Numbered from the stretch's first letter, positions 33,293-42,669 are shown. The stretch: 64,000 nt of DNA from Proteobacteria bacterium SG_bin9 (GCA_002083525.1 LWDM01000050.1:42608-106607), one strand, 5' to 3'. The notes: generated from the sequence alone by a model not told the origin. Made by a program: numbers and translations.

Positions 33293-34267
33293 ATGTTTCA
33301 CCGCAGAACTGTAACGACCCTGTTGGCCGCGGCGGCGCTCTCGGCGATCGGCGGCGTTGCGCTCGCGCAGGAGTATCCAAGTAAGCCGGTCAACTTGATC
33401 GTGCCATGGCCCGCTGGCGGCTCGACTGACATTTCGATGCGCGCCATCGCGGACGCGGCGTCGAAGCATCTCGGCCAGCCGATCGTCATCGACAACAGGG
33501 CGGGCGGTGGCGGCACCGTCGGCCCGGCGACGATGGCGGCAGCCGCAAAGCCCGACGGCTACACCATCTCGCAGATTCCGATCACCGTGTTCCGTCTGCC
33601 ACTGATGCAGCAGGTGTCGTGGAATGCCGACACCGACTTCAGCTACATCGTGCATCTGACGGGTTACACATTCGGCGTGACGACGAGTTCGGAGTCGCAG
33701 TTCAAGAGCTGGAAGGATGTCGTTGACTTTGCCAAGGCGAATCCTGGCAAGGTGACATACGCGACGCCGGGTGCCGGCACGTCGCTGCACATCGGTATGG
33801 AGCAGATCGCGAAAATGGCCGGCATCAAGCTGACGCAGGTGCCGTTCAAAGGCGGTGCGGAAACCAACGCAGCCGCGCTCGGTCAGCACACCATGCTGCA
33901 GGCGGACTCGACCGGCTGGAAGCCGCTGGTCGATGCCGGCAAGCTGAAGCTCCTGATGGTGTGGACCGACAAGCGCTCGCCGAATTTCCCCGATGCGCCG
34001 ACGCTGAAGGAACTCGGCTATCCGATGGTGTACGACTCGCCGTTCGGCATCGCTGGTCCGAAGGGCATGGACCCGAAGGTCGTCGCCAAGCTGCACGATG
34101 CCTTCAAGAAGGCGATCGAGGATCCCGCCGTGATCGCGACGCTCGCGAAGTACGACATGGTGCCGAACTACAAGAGCACCGAGGACTACAAGAAGTTCGT
34201 CGCCGAGGTGACCGAGTCGGAGCGTCAGGTGGTTGACTCAATCGGCCTGTCGAAGAAGACGAACTGA
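33293..34267 (+). CDS. TctC/Bug-family solute-binding protein (tandem copy 1)
   Basis: 324 residues from the ATG at 33293; signal peptide MFHRRTVTTLLAAAALSAIG with cleavage near ALA. Family blocks: PSKPVNLIVPWPAGGSTDIS, NRAGGGGTVGP, KPDGYTISQIPITV and QVPFKGGAETNAAALG. It begins the C-C-B-A transporter operon. Very similar to the next gene along its length, with identical runs such as KPDGYTISQIPITVFRLPLM and AGPKGMDPK, so the pair arose by tandem duplication. Confidence 0.92.
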   Translation: MFHRRTVTTLLAAAALSAIGGVALAQEYPSKPVNLIVPWPAGGSTDISMRAIADAASKHLGQPIVIDNRAGGGGTVGPATMAAAAKPDGYTISQIPITVFRLPLMQQVSWNADTDFSYIVHLTGYTFGVTTSSESQFKSWKDVVDFAKANPGKVTYATPGAGTSLHIGMEQIAKMAGIKLTQVPFKGGAETNAAALGQHTMLQADSTGWKPLVDAGKLKLLMVWTDKRSPNFPDAPTLKELGYPMVYDSPFGIAGPKGMDPKVVAKLHDAFKKAIEDPAVIATLAKYDMVPNYKSTEDYKKFVAEVTESERQVVDSIGLSKKTN

Positions 34268-34432
34268 TCTGACGTCTATTGGGACGCGTGCGGCGCTCGC
34301 GCTGCTGCACGTGGTCCGGTTTCGTCACACGAACCGCACGACTTTGCTCGCGCTGCTTTTTCGAACACAATGCGCGGGCAATAAGAAGGTCGGGTGCTGC
34401 GCCTCACCGATCCGGCAAGGGAGGATGTCAGC

Positions 34433-35407
34433 ATGCTTCATCGCCGTATGAAAACGCTCGCCGTCGCTGCTGCTTGTCTGGCTGTGACGGTTGCGAGCGC
34501 GCGTGCCCAGGACTTTCCGAGCAAACCCATCACGCTGATCGTGCCCTGGGTCGCCGGCGGTTCGACCGACATCGCGCTGCGTGCGATCGCCGATGTCGCC
34601 GCCAAGCATCTCGGCCAGCCGATCGTCATCGATAACCGCGCCGGCGGCAGCGGAACGATCGGCCCGGCGATCATGGCGGCGACCGCGAAGCCCGACGGCT
34701 ACACCATCTCGCAGATTCCGATCACAGTGTTTCGTCTACCGTTGATGCAGGACGTCACGTGGAATGCCGAGAAGGACTTCACCTATATCGTGCATCTCAC
34801 CGGTTACACCTTCGGCATCACCACGAACAATGAGACGCCGTTCAAGACCTGGCAGGACGTGGTCGCCTACGCCAAGGCCAATCCCGGCAAGGTGACGTAT
34901 TCGACCTCCGGCGCCGGCGGCTCGCCACATATCGGCATGGAGCAGATCGCCGCCCACAGTGGCATCGCCTTGCGGCACGTGCCGTTCAAGGGATCGGCCG
35001 AAGCACTCACCGCTGTGCTCGGCAATCACACCATGCTGCAGGTGTCGTCCACCGGATGGAAGCAGCAGGTCGAGGCGGGCAATCTCAAACTGCTGATGGT
35101 GTGGACCGAGAAGCGCGCCAAGTATTTTCCGGACGTGCCGACGCTGAAGGAGCTCGGCTATCCGTTCGTATTCGATTCGCCCTATGGCGTTGCCGGTCCG
35201 AAGGGCATGGACCCGAAGATCGTCGCGAAACTACACGATGCCTTCAAGAAGGCGATCGAGGACCCCGCCGTGCTCGACATGCTCGACAAGTACGAGATGG
35301 TGGCGAACTACAAGAACACCGAAGACTACAAGGCGTTCGTGAAAGAACAGATCGAGGCCGAGCGAAAGGTCGTAACGACCGTCGGTCTTGCGAAGAAGTC
35401 GAACTGA
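34433..35407 (+). CDS. TctC/Bug-family solute-binding protein (tandem copy 2)
   Basis: 324 residues, the same length as its upstream paralogue. ATG at 34433 with AAGGGAGGA upstream; signal peptide cleaves near ARA. Blocks: PSKPITLIVPWVAGGSTDIA, NRAGGSGTIGP and HVPFKGSAEALTAVLG. Differences from copy 1 cluster in the middle (for example TTNNETPFKTWQDVVAYAKA), where ligand specificity may differ. It is followed 12 bp later by tctB. A 165-bp spacer separates the two copies. Confidence 0.92.
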   Translation: MLHRRMKTLAVAAACLAVTVASARAQDFPSKPITLIVPWVAGGSTDIALRAIADVAAKHLGQPIVIDNRAGGSGTIGPAIMAATAKPDGYTISQIPITVFRLPLMQDVTWNAEKDFTYIVHLTGYTFGITTNNETPFKTWQDVVAYAKANPGKVTYSTSGAGGSPHIGMEQIAAHSGIALRHVPFKGSAEALTAVLGNHTMLQVSSTGWKQQVEAGNLKLLMVWTEKRAKYFPDVPTLKELGYPFVFDSPYGVAGPKGMDPKIVAKLHDAFKKAIEDPAVLDMLDKYEMVANYKNTEDYKAFVKEQIEAERKVVTTVGLAKKSN

Positions 35408-35419
35408 GTGGGGATGGGG

Positions 35420-35905
35420 ATGAGCGAGCAGACGAGGACCGGATTCCGGCTCGACAATTCGGAACTGTGGGGCGGTCTGATCGGGCTCGCGCTCGGCGCG
35501 TTCGTGATCTGGTCCGGTGTGAAGTTCAACATCGGTACCATCAACGACCCGGGCTCCGGCTTCGTGTTGTTCTACACCGGCATTCTGATGTGCCTGTTTT
35601 CCGGCTCGATCACGTTGGCTTCCCTGACCGAAGGCGGGCCGAGCCTTCGCTCGCTGTGGGCGGGTACGCGCTGGACCAAGACGGTGATCGTGATCGCGGG
35701 CCTTGCGGTGTTTGCGTTTTCGTTCGACCGGCTGGGTTTCCTGCTGGCGTCGATTCCGTTGATGCTGTTTCTGCTGCGCGCCATCGATCCGGTGCGCTGG
35801 ACGGTGGCGATCCCGCTCGCGGTGCTGGTGCCGCTCGGCTCGTGGTGGGTGCTGAAGCGCCTGCTGCTCATCCAGTTGCCGTCAGGCATGTTCGGTATCG
35901 GCTGA
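35420..35905 (+). CDS. tctB: Tripartite tricarboxylate transporter small membrane subunit
   Basis: 161 residues from the ATG at 35420; GTG 35408 and ATG 35414 are in frame and also possible. Four predicted membrane segments, with an early GLALGAFVIWSGVKF and DPGSGFVLFYTGILM, typical of TctB. Forms the membrane complex with TctA; the periplasmic TctC delivers the substrate. Positioned directly between tctC copy 2 and tctA. Confidence 0.9.
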   Translation: MSEQTRTGFRLDNSELWGGLIGLALGAFVIWSGVKFNIGTINDPGSGFVLFYTGILMCLFSGSITLASLTEGGPSLRSLWAGTRWTKTVIVIAGLAVFAFSFDRLGFLLASIPLMLFLLRAIDPVRWTVAIPLAVLVPLGSWWVLKRLLLIQLPSGMFGIG

Positions 35906-35918
35906 CGGGATCGCGCCA

Positions 35919-37442
35919 ATGGATGTTGTTCTTGCCAACGTAGCCCAAGGCCTCGGCGTCGCGCTGCAGCCCGTCAATGTCCTCTACTGTTTCATCGGCG
36001 TGTTCATCGGCACGCTGGTCGGTGTGCTGCCCGGCATTGGCCCGATCTCGGCGATGTCGCTGCTGCTGCCGGTCACGCTCTCCGGCACGCCCGAGTCCGG
36101 CATCATCATGATGGCTGGCATTTACTATGGCTCGATGTACGGCGGATCGACCACGTCGATCCTCGTCAATATTCCGGGCGAGGCCGCCTCGGTCGTGACA
36201 TGTCTCGACGGCCACCAGATGGCGAAGCAGGGCCGCGCGGGTCCGGCACTCGGCATCTCGGCGCTCGGGTCGTTCATCGCCGGCACGTTCGCGCTGGTCG
36301 CGCTGATGTTCATCGCGCCGTCGCTGGCAAGCGTCGCCGTCCGCTTCGGACCCGCCGAATACTTCAGTCTGATGGTGCTCGGCCTCGTCGTGTTGACCTT
36401 CCTGACCCAGGGCTCGATGGCGAAGGCGCTGTTCATGGCCTGCATCGGCGTCGTCCTCGGCTTGATCGGCCTCGACAGCATCAACGCGACGCCGCGTCTC
36501 ACCTTCGGCCGCATCGAGTTGATCGACGGCATCGGCCTCGTGCCGGTGGTGATGGGACTGTTCGGCGTCGCCGAGGTCTTGAGCAACATCGAGCAGGTCA
36601 TCAAGCGTGACGTGCTGACAACGAAGATTTCGCAGCTGCTGCCGAATAAAGAAGACTGGAAGGCGAGCGCAGGACCGATTTCGCGCGGCACGTTGCTCGG
36701 CTTCTTCCTCGGCATTCTGCCGGGCGGCGGCGCCGTGGTGGCATCGTTCGCGTCCTATGCGCTTGAGAAGCGTCTGTCGAAAACGCCGGAGCGCTTCGGC
36801 AAGGGCGCGATCGAGGGCGTGGCCGCACCGGAAGCTGCGAACAACGCGGCCGCCGGCGGGGCGTTCATTCCGCTGATGACGCTCGGCATTCCGCCGAACG
36901 TGGTGATGGCGCTGCTGCTCGGCGCATTCGTCATTCACGGCCTGCAACCCGGGCCGCTGATGATCACTCAGAATCCGCAGCTGTTCTGGGGCATCATTGC
37001 CAGCATGTACATCGGCAACGTGATGCTGCTGGTGTTGAACTTGCCGCTGATCGGCATGTGGGTGCAGCTGCTGAAACTGCCCTACAACGTGCTGTTCCCG
37101 CTGATCATCCTGTTCACGATCATCGGCGTCTACTGCTCGAGCAACAACGTGTTCGACGTCTATGTCATGATTGCGTTCGGTGTGTTCGGCTACCTGATGC
37201 GTAAACTCGGCTACGAACCGGCGCCGCTGGTGCTGGCCTTCGTGCTCGGCCCGATGCTGGAGAATAATTTACGCAAGGCGCTGATCCTGTCGCAGGGCGA
37301 TCTGACGACCTTCATCCTGCCGCTGAAATTGCGCTGGATCTCGGCTCTCTGTCTGGCGATGGCCTTTATTCTGCTGATCACGCCGCTGTTGCCGGCGCTG
37401 CGCAAGAAGCGCGAGATGGTCGCACTGGACGAAGGCGCCTAG
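35919..37442 (+). CDS. tctA: Tripartite tricarboxylate transporter large permease
   Basis: 507 residues, normal length, about twelve membrane segments. The TctA signature occurs in GTLVGVLPGIGPISAMSLLL and YYGSMYGGSTTSILVNIPGE, with a second related segment in LGFFLGILPGGGAVVASFAS. Starts 13 bp after tctB. Uses an ion gradient to import a carboxylate brought by TctC. It ends in a 4-bp convergent overlap with the oxidoreductase gene. Substrate not readable; nearby aldolase and hydrolase genes suggest aromatic or dicarboxylic acids. Confidence 0.95.
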   Translation: MDVVLANVAQGLGVALQPVNVLYCFIGVFIGTLVGVLPGIGPISAMSLLLPVTLSGTPESGIIMMAGIYYGSMYGGSTTSILVNIPGEAASVVTCLDGHQMAKQGRAGPALGISALGSFIAGTFALVALMFIAPSLASVAVRFGPAEYFSLMVLGLVVLTFLTQGSMAKALFMACIGVVLGLIGLDSINATPRLTFGRIELIDGIGLVPVVMGLFGVAEVLSNIEQVIKRDVLTTKISQLLPNKEDWKASAGPISRGTLLGFFLGILPGGGAVVASFASYALEKRLSKTPERFGKGAIEGVAAPEAANNAAAGGAFIPLMTLGIPPNVVMALLLGAFVIHGLQPGPLMITQNPQLFWGIIASMYIGNVMLLVLNLPLIGMWVQLLKLPYNVLFPLIILFTIIGVYCSSNNVFDVYVMIAFGVFGYLMRKLGYEPAPLVLAFVLGPMLENNLRKALILSQGDLTTFILPLKLRWISALCLAMAFILLITPLLPALRKKREMVALDEGA

Positions 37443-38143
37443 TTAACGCGTTTTTTAACCAGGCCATCGTAGTCGGCGCTGTTGAGCATCGGCAGCATCG
37501 GCGCTCTGTCCAGCGTAAGAATGCGCTCGCGATAGCGCCACAGCTCATCGGTCCGGGCCTCGGTGCTGATCCGGCTCGGGCCATACACGACGAACGGCTC
37601 GATCACCGTGAAGCCGCAAAAAGCGAAAATGCCGCGGTGGATCGGAAACAGCACGTCGTTGATGGGCGCGTAGACGCCGATGTCCGAATAGACCGGCTGT
37701 GGCCCGCCGACGGTGACCGAGCACATCGCGCGTTTTCCCGCGAATACGCCGCCGTCGAACCAGCGTCCGCCGCCGTAGGCGCGACCGACCGCGAACACAC
37801 GATCGACCCAGCCTTTCAGGATCGCCGGCAGACCAAGCCACCAGATCGGAAACTGGAAGATCATCACGTCGCACCAGGCGACCTTGTCCATTTCGGCCTG
37901 CAGCTCCGCGACGTAGCCTTTGTTGGCGCTGGCATGGCTTTCTTCCGCTTGTTGCTTCAGCACTGCGCTGTCGGCAACGGTCGTGAAGTTGCGCCGATCC
38001 GATACCGGGTCGAACTGCATCGCATGAAGGTCTGACACGACAACCTCGTGCTCTGCGTCAGTCAGTGCGGTGACCGCCTCGCGCGTCATCGCGCTGTTGA
38101 AGCTTGTAGGCTCGTGGTGGGCATGAACGATCAGGACGCGCAT
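37439..38143 (-). CDS. Flavodoxin-fold NAD(P)H-dependent oxidoreductase
   Basis: 234 residues, NQO1/KefF-MdaB-like (Flavodoxin_2). N-terminal MRVLIVHAHHEPTSFNSAM binds FMN/FAD phosphate; FQFPIWWLGLPAILKGWVDR and the glycine-rich loop GRAYGGGRWFDGGVFAGKRA are family features. Probably reduces quinones or other electrophiles with two electrons. Convergent with tctA, monocistronic in this window. Confidence 0.88.
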   Translation of the reverse strand: MRVLIVHAHHEPTSFNSAMTREAVTALTDAEHEVVVSDLHAMQFDPVSDRRNFTTVADSAVLKQQAEESHASANKGYVAELQAEMDKVAWCDVMIFQFPIWWLGLPAILKGWVDRVFAVGRAYGGGRWFDGGVFAGKRAMCSVTVGGPQPVYSDIGVYAPINDVLFPIHRGIFAFCGFTVIEPFVVYGPSRISTEARTDELWRYRERILTLDRAPMLPMLNSADYDGLVKKRVN

Positions 38144-38286
38144 CGGGGCACTCTCGTGGAATGCACTGCTTGTCGCGAACGGGGCTTCGTTCGGCCATAC
38201 ACTGTTGCGTGAGAAAACCGGGCACAGAACGGTGCCTTAGTACAAAAAGAGATCTGGGCACAGTTAAGGTCGGGACAGCGACGGTC

Positions 38287-39198
38287 TCAGCCGGCGGCTT
38301 GGTCGTAGATTGCGGAGCCGAAATTACAGGTGCGGCGGATGCAGGCGAGCACGAAGTCTTCGGCCGGCGTGATGCGGGCACGGCGGCGCATGGCGACATA
38401 TTCGATCGGCGGCAATTGCGGCTCGGTGGTGACGATCCGCAATTGCTTGCTTCGCAGCAGTGGGCGGGCTGCGTCGATCGGCAGGTAGCTGACGCCGAGG
38501 CCCGATGCGGTCAATCCGAGCAGCGCGATCAGGCTGTTGCTCGACAGCGTTTTCGAGAACGACAGGCCCTCGTTCTCGAACCAGCGGCGATAGATGCGGC
38601 CGGAGCCGGAGCGATTGTCCTGCGTCAGGACGGTGAAGGTGTTGAGCGTTGCCAGCGCGACACGGCCGCGCGGCACCTTCAGGTGCGGACTGCACATCCA
38701 GGCGTTGGCGGCTTGTCCCACCTGGACGGCTTCGAGCTTCGGATCACGGAAAGCGTCGGGCACGACGATCATGTCGACCGAATCATCGAGAAGCCGCGTC
38801 AGCAGCGTCTCACTGGACTCGACCTCCGGCCAGAGTTCGATGCCGGAGTCGCTGTCGCGGACCATCGCGACAAGCCGCGGCAGCCACGTCAGCGCCGTAA
38901 GTTCGGTGACGCCGAGTCGTAACCTGCGGCTGGCGCTGTCCTTCGATTTCATCAAAGCGCGCAGGCGATCGTGCAGAGCGAGAATGTCTGCGCCGACCGC
39001 AAGAACGGCCTGCCCGTGCGCGGTTAATCTGGCGCTGCGGCGGCTGCGATCGAACAGTGGCGCGCGCGACTCTTTTTCGAGCTCCTGCACCCGCTTCGAG
39101 ATCGCCGACTGCGTCGTGTTGAGCTTGCGGGCCGCGCGTTCGAAGCTGCCGAGTTGATCGATCCAGTAGAGCGCTTCGAGTTGAGTGAACGACGGCAT
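38287..39198 (-). CDS. LysR-family transcriptional regulator
   Basis: 303 residues from the ATG at 39198 (MPSFTQLEALYWIDQLGSFE); a start six codons upstream is less family-like. HTH in FERAARKLNTTQSAISKRVQ. Effector domain from about residue 90. Divergent from the RraA-type aldolase gene across a 127-bp AT-rich spacer (around TAAATTTAGTCATTTAAATC at 39230-39249), so it probably controls rraA-tctC-FAH. Confidence 0.9.
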   Translation of the reverse strand: MPSFTQLEALYWIDQLGSFERAARKLNTTQSAISKRVQELEKESRAPLFDRSRRSARLTAHGQAVLAVGADILALHDRLRALMKSKDSASRRLRLGVTELTALTWLPRLVAMVRDSDSGIELWPEVESSETLLTRLLDDSVDMIVVPDAFRDPKLEAVQVGQAANAWMCSPHLKVPRGRVALATLNTFTVLTQDNRSGSGRIYRRWFENEGLSFSKTLSSNSLIALLGLTASGLGVSYLPIDAARPLLRSKQLRIVTTEPQLPPIEYVAMRRRARITPAEDFVLACIRRTCNFGSAIYDQAAG

Positions 39199-39325
39199 GA
39201 CGGACAGCCAAATCATCTAGTTTAGGAATGTAAATTTAGTCATTTAAATCGCTTTTCGTCCAGCAATAGTTCCGTCAGGCTGTGTCCAAAGGAAGGTCGG
39301 TCGGACCTGCAATGAGGACATGCGT

Positions 39326-39991
39326 ATGTTGACCAGCACAACACCGGTTCTTTCGGCGGCGGGACTCCGGTTTGAGGAGATGATCGCGTTCGGCAGCGCG
39401 ACGTTGCACGAAGCGCAGGGTCAAACCGGTGCAATGACAGGACTCATTCGTCCGCTGGGGGAGGCGATGCGGCTTGCGGGCCCGGCCTTCACCGTCTCGG
39501 CGCATCCGGGCGACAACCTGGTGATCCACTACGCCATCGCCCGGGCGCCTGCAGGATCGGTGCTGGTGGTCGATGCCGGTGGTTTCCTCGAAGCCGGTGT
39601 CTGGGGCGATATCCTGACCGACGCCGCCAAGGCGCGCGGGCTGATCGGTCTCGTCGTCGATGGCGCAGTTCGCGATGTCGAAGCCATTTGCGCAATCGGA
39701 TTCCCAGTGTTCGCCCGTGGCGTCTCGATCAAAGGGCCCGGCAAGAACTACGGCGGTGAAATCGGCCGTACCATTTCGTGCGGTGGAGCTGTCGTACGCA
39801 ACGGCGATATCATCGTCGGCGATCGCGACGGCGTCGTCGTGCTTGATGCGGACCGCATCGATGAGACGCTGCAGCGTGCGGAGGCAAGAACGGCGAAAGA
39901 GGCGGGCGTGCGTCAGGCGATCCGCGAAGGCCGTACCACGGTTGAGCTGATGAATCTGTCGCCGCTGCTCGAGCGCGTCGGGCTGACATAA
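39326..39991 (+). CDS. RraA-family 4-hydroxy-4-methyl-2-oxoglutarate aldolase-like protein
   Basis: 221 residues from the ATG at 39326, with GAGGA at 39314-39318 correctly spaced; the ATG at 39320 is too close to it. RraA-fold HMG/CHA aldolases cleave to pyruvate in protocatechuate 4,5-cleavage or gallate pathways. Seen: AHPGDNLVIHYAI, AGVWGDILTDAAKARG and GLVVDGAVRDVEAI, which carry the metal-contacting Asp/Arg. First of a three-gene plus-strand unit with a TctC protein and a fumarylacetoacetase-family hydrolase, consistent with aromatic catabolism. Confidence 0.85.
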   Translation: MLTSTTPVLSAAGLRFEEMIAFGSATLHEAQGQTGAMTGLIRPLGEAMRLAGPAFTVSAHPGDNLVIHYAIARAPAGSVLVVDAGGFLEAGVWGDILTDAAKARGLIGLVVDGAVRDVEAICAIGFPVFARGVSIKGPGKNYGGEIGRTISCGGAVVRNGDIIVGDRDGVVVLDADRIDETLQRAEARTAKEAGVRQAIREGRTTVELMNLSPLLERVGLT

Positions 39992-40035
39992 CAAACGGGT
40001 TTACATAACAAACAAGGAATGGGGAGGAATTTGCC

Positions 40036-41037
40036 ATGGTGAATGTACGCGGACGATTTGCGCTGTCGCGGCGACGACTTCTCTGGGGTGCAGCGGCGAC
40101 CTTGGGCGCCGGCATCATGCAAGCGCGGGCGCAGATTCCGGCGAAGACGATCACGATCGTTGTACCGTTTCCGGCCGGCGGCACCACGGACCTGCTGGCT
40201 CGTGCCTTCGGTCAGCGGATGTCGGTGCTGCTCGGACAGTCGGTCATCATCGAGAACAAGGGCGGCGCCGGCGGATCGATCGGCGCCGAGGCGGTGGCGC
40301 GCTCCACGCCTGACGGCACGACGCTGCTCTTCCACAACCTGACTTTCTCGACGACGACCGTGGCAATGCAGCTCGCGAACCGCTCCAAGCACGATATCTT
40401 CAAGGACTTCGTGCCGGTCTCGCTCGCCGCCAACGTCCCGATGCTGGTCGTCACGAGCGCAGATGTCAAAGCAAAGGATCTCAAGGAATTCGTCAGCTTC
40501 GCTAAAAGTTCGACGACGCCGCTGAATTACGGGTCGACCGGTCCGGGCAGCGTCATGAACCTCGCGATCGAAGTCTTCAAGCGCGACACCAAGCTGCCGA
40601 TCGAGCATGTGCCGTTCCGCGGCGCCGCACCGCTGATCCAGGAAATCGTCGCCGGGCGGCTTCAGCTCGGCGGCGATCAATTGTCGACGTCGCTGGAATT
40701 CGTGCGCGCCGGTTCGCTGAAACCGCTGGCGACGCTGGCCGCCGAACGCATCCCGCTGCTGCCGGATGTTCCGACCGTGACCGAGCTTGGCTTTGGCGAT
40801 ATGGAGCTGCGCGGCTGGAACGGGTTCTTCGCCCCGGCCGGTACGCCGGCGCCCGTGGTCGCAAAGCTTCAGGAGCTGATCAGCCAGATCGCCCGCGAGC
40901 CGGAGATCAAACAGAAACTCAGTCAGGTCGGCGCGGAGCCGGTCGGCAGCGATCAGCAGACGCTGGAGAAGGTCGTTCGCGATCAGGTCAGCAAGATCAT
41001 GCCGCTGATTTCCGAGCTGAAGCTCGCCATCAACTAA
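40036..41037 (+). CDS. TctC/Bug-family solute-binding protein with Tat-like signal
   Basis: 333 residues. The N-terminus has twin arginine-like SRRRLLWGAAATLGAGIMQA ending ARA, suggesting Tat export, unlike the Sec-type signals of the other TctC proteins here. Family blocks: KTITIVVPFPAGGTTDLLAR, IENKGGAGGSIG, NYGSTGPGSVMNLA, HVPFRGAAPLIQEIVAGRL and LPDVPTVTELG. GGGGAGGA lies upstream of the ATG. It sits between the aldolase and the FAH-family hydrolase with no membrane subunits adjacent. Confidence 0.9.
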   Translation: MVNVRGRFALSRRRLLWGAAATLGAGIMQARAQIPAKTITIVVPFPAGGTTDLLARAFGQRMSVLLGQSVIIENKGGAGGSIGAEAVARSTPDGTTLLFHNLTFSTTTVAMQLANRSKHDIFKDFVPVSLAANVPMLVVTSADVKAKDLKEFVSFAKSSTTPLNYGSTGPGSVMNLAIEVFKRDTKLPIEHVPFRGAAPLIQEIVAGRLQLGGDQLSTSLEFVRAGSLKPLATLAAERIPLLPDVPTVTELGFGDMELRGWNGFFAPAGTPAPVVAKLQELISQIAREPEIKQKLSQVGAEPVGSDQQTLEKVVRDQVSKIMPLISELKLAIN

Positions 41038-41061
41038 TTACATCAAAGGATCGAGGCTCTT

Positions 41062-41904
41062 ATGAAGCTCTTACGTTACGGACCGGCGGGACAGGAAAAG
41101 CCCGGTCTGCTGGATGCCGCAGGCGATATCCGCGATCTCTCCGGCGTCATCGGCGATCTCGCCGGCGAGGCGCTGTCGCCGGCTTCGCTCGCGCGCATTG
41201 CTGCGGTTGATCCCGAGAGTCTGCCGCGCGTAACTGGCTCGCCGCGGCTCGGGCCGCCGGTCGCCGGCACGCGCAACTTCGTGTGCATCGGCCTGAACTA
41301 TGCCGATCACGCCGCCGAAACCGGCGCGCAGGTGCCGAGTGAGCCGATCGTGTTCCTCAAGTCGCTGAGCGCCATCTGCGGGCCGACCGACGATATTCTG
41401 ATCCCGCGCAACTCGCGCAAGACCGACTGGGAGACCGAGCTTGCCGTCGTCATCGGCGCGCGGACCAATTACGTGTCGGAGGATACGGCGCTCGACTACG
41501 TCGCGGGTTACGCGGTCGCCAACGATGTCTCGGAGCGCGAATGGCAGAGCGAACGCGGCGGCAGTTGGGACAAGGGCAAGGGTTTTGAGAGCTTCGGCCC
41601 GATCGGCCCCTGGCTCGTGACCAAGGATGAGATCGCCGATCCGCATGGGCTCGACATGTTTCTCGATCTCGACGGCAAATCGATGCAGCGCGGTTCGACG
41701 AAAACCATGATCTTCTCGGTGCCGAAGCTGATCAGCTACGTCAGCCAGTTCTTCACACTGTATCCGGGCGACATCATCAGCACCGGAACGCCGCCCGGTG
41801 TCGGCATCGGCCGCAAGCCGCAAGTGTTTTTGTCGGCCGGCCAGACGCTGCGCTTCGGCATCGCCGGTCTCGGCGAGCAAAGCCACCGCACCGTCAACGC
41901 ATAA
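41062..41904 (+). CDS. Fumarylacetoacetate hydrolase-family protein
   Basis: 280 residues, the usual size of FAH-domain enzymes such as 2-hydroxyhepta-2,4-diene-1,7-dioate isomerase or acylpyruvase. Metal-binding and core motifs: FVCIGLNYADHAAETG, TDWETELAVVIG, YVAGYAVANDVSEREWQ, KGKGFESFGPIGPWL and STGTPPGVGIG. Cleaves or isomerises oxo-acid intermediates. It lies 24 bp after tctC; with the RraA aldolase it points to degradation of an aromatic or dicarboxylic acid. Confidence 0.92.
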   Translation: MKLLRYGPAGQEKPGLLDAAGDIRDLSGVIGDLAGEALSPASLARIAAVDPESLPRVTGSPRLGPPVAGTRNFVCIGLNYADHAAETGAQVPSEPIVFLKSLSAICGPTDDILIPRNSRKTDWETELAVVIGARTNYVSEDTALDYVAGYAVANDVSEREWQSERGGSWDKGKGFESFGPIGPWLVTKDEIADPHGLDMFLDLDGKSMQRGSTKTMIFSVPKLISYVSQFFTLYPGDIISTGTPPGVGIGRKPQVFLSAGQTLRFGIAGLGEQSHRTVNA

Positions 41905-41950
41905 AAGAGCCCGGCGACTCGCGGGGCTCGCGAATGCGCCGGGCAAGTGA

Positions 41951-41977
41951 CAACGGCACCGACGCATGGTGCCGTTG
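41951..41977. terminator. Hairpin between convergent FAH and GST genes
   Basis: CAACGGCACC (41951-41960) and GGTGCCGTTG (41968-41977) form a perfect 10-bp stem with a 7-nt loop in the 87-bp convergent spacer. It lacks a long T-run on either side, so it may be a bidirectional Rho-assisted terminator. Confidence 0.55.
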
Positions 41978-41991
41978 TGCGCTCGCTAAAC

Positions 41992-42669
41992 TCAGTTGAG
42001 GAAGCTGCGGTCGAGGCCCATGTTGGCGACGAACGGCTTTTCGTCCTCTAGCGCCTTGCCGTACGCTTCGGTCGCGGCGATGTCCTTCACGTACTTGACG
42101 AGCTTGGGATACTTCGCCGCGTCGAGCTTGTAGCCGATGTACTGGTAGACGATGAAGTTTGAGACGATGGCGATGTCGGCGAGCGTCATCGCGTTGCCGA
42201 CCAGGTATTTGCCGTCGATCTGCGATTCCAGATAGCTCAGAATCTTCGGCTGCACGTTGGTCAGCACCTCGTCGATGATCGCCTTGTCGGTCGGCACCTG
42301 CTTGATGTTCGGGTTGACCACGGTCTGATGGAACAGCGGATGCACGACGTGGCGGAAGATCGTGCCGCCGGCATATGCGTCGAACCACAGCGCACGGCCA
42401 TAGTCGCGGACGTCGCTCGGCAAGATCGACGGTGCGGGCTGCTTCTTCTCCATGTAGAGGCAGATCGCGTTCGAGTCGGCGAGGGTGAAATCGCCGTCCT
42501 GCATCGCCGGAATCATGCCGGTCGGGCTCAGCGAATTCCAGTTCGCCGGCGGATTTCCCGGCACGACGGGAATCACCACCTCGAACTTGTAGTCCATCTT
42601 CTTCAGGATCGCGGTGACGATGGCCTTGCGCGTGTGAACCGAAAGCGGAACGCCGTGAATTGTAATCAT
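41992..42669 (-). CDS. Glutathione S-transferase
   Basis: 225 residues. N-terminal thioredoxin-like domain (1-~80) with PLSVHTRKAI at the glutathione-binding start, SPTGMIPAMQDGDFTLADSN giving the cis-Pro and the SN glutathione contact; C-terminal all-helical domain with LVGNAMTLADIAIVSNFI. The thiol-activating Ser/Tyr/Cys is not certain. It lies downstream of a MerR regulator on the same strand. Probably conjugates or isomerises an electrophilic intermediate. Confidence 0.9.
   Translation of the reverse strand: MITIHGVPLSVHTRKAIVTAILKKMDYKFEVVIPVVPGNPPANWNSLSPTGMIPAMQDGDFTLADSNAICLYMEKKQPAPSILPSDVRDYGRALWFDAYAGGTIFRHVVHPLFHQTVVNPNIKQVPTDKAIIDEVLTNVQPKILSYLESQIDGKYLVGNAMTLADIAIVSNFIVYQYIGYKLDAAKYPKLVKYVKDIAATEAYGKALEDEKPFVANMGLDRSFLN

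Noticed and set aside
37442..37458. Second possible CtrA site (TTAA...TTAA)
   Set aside because: The spacing is 8, not 7, and it lies at the end of a coding region between convergent genes.
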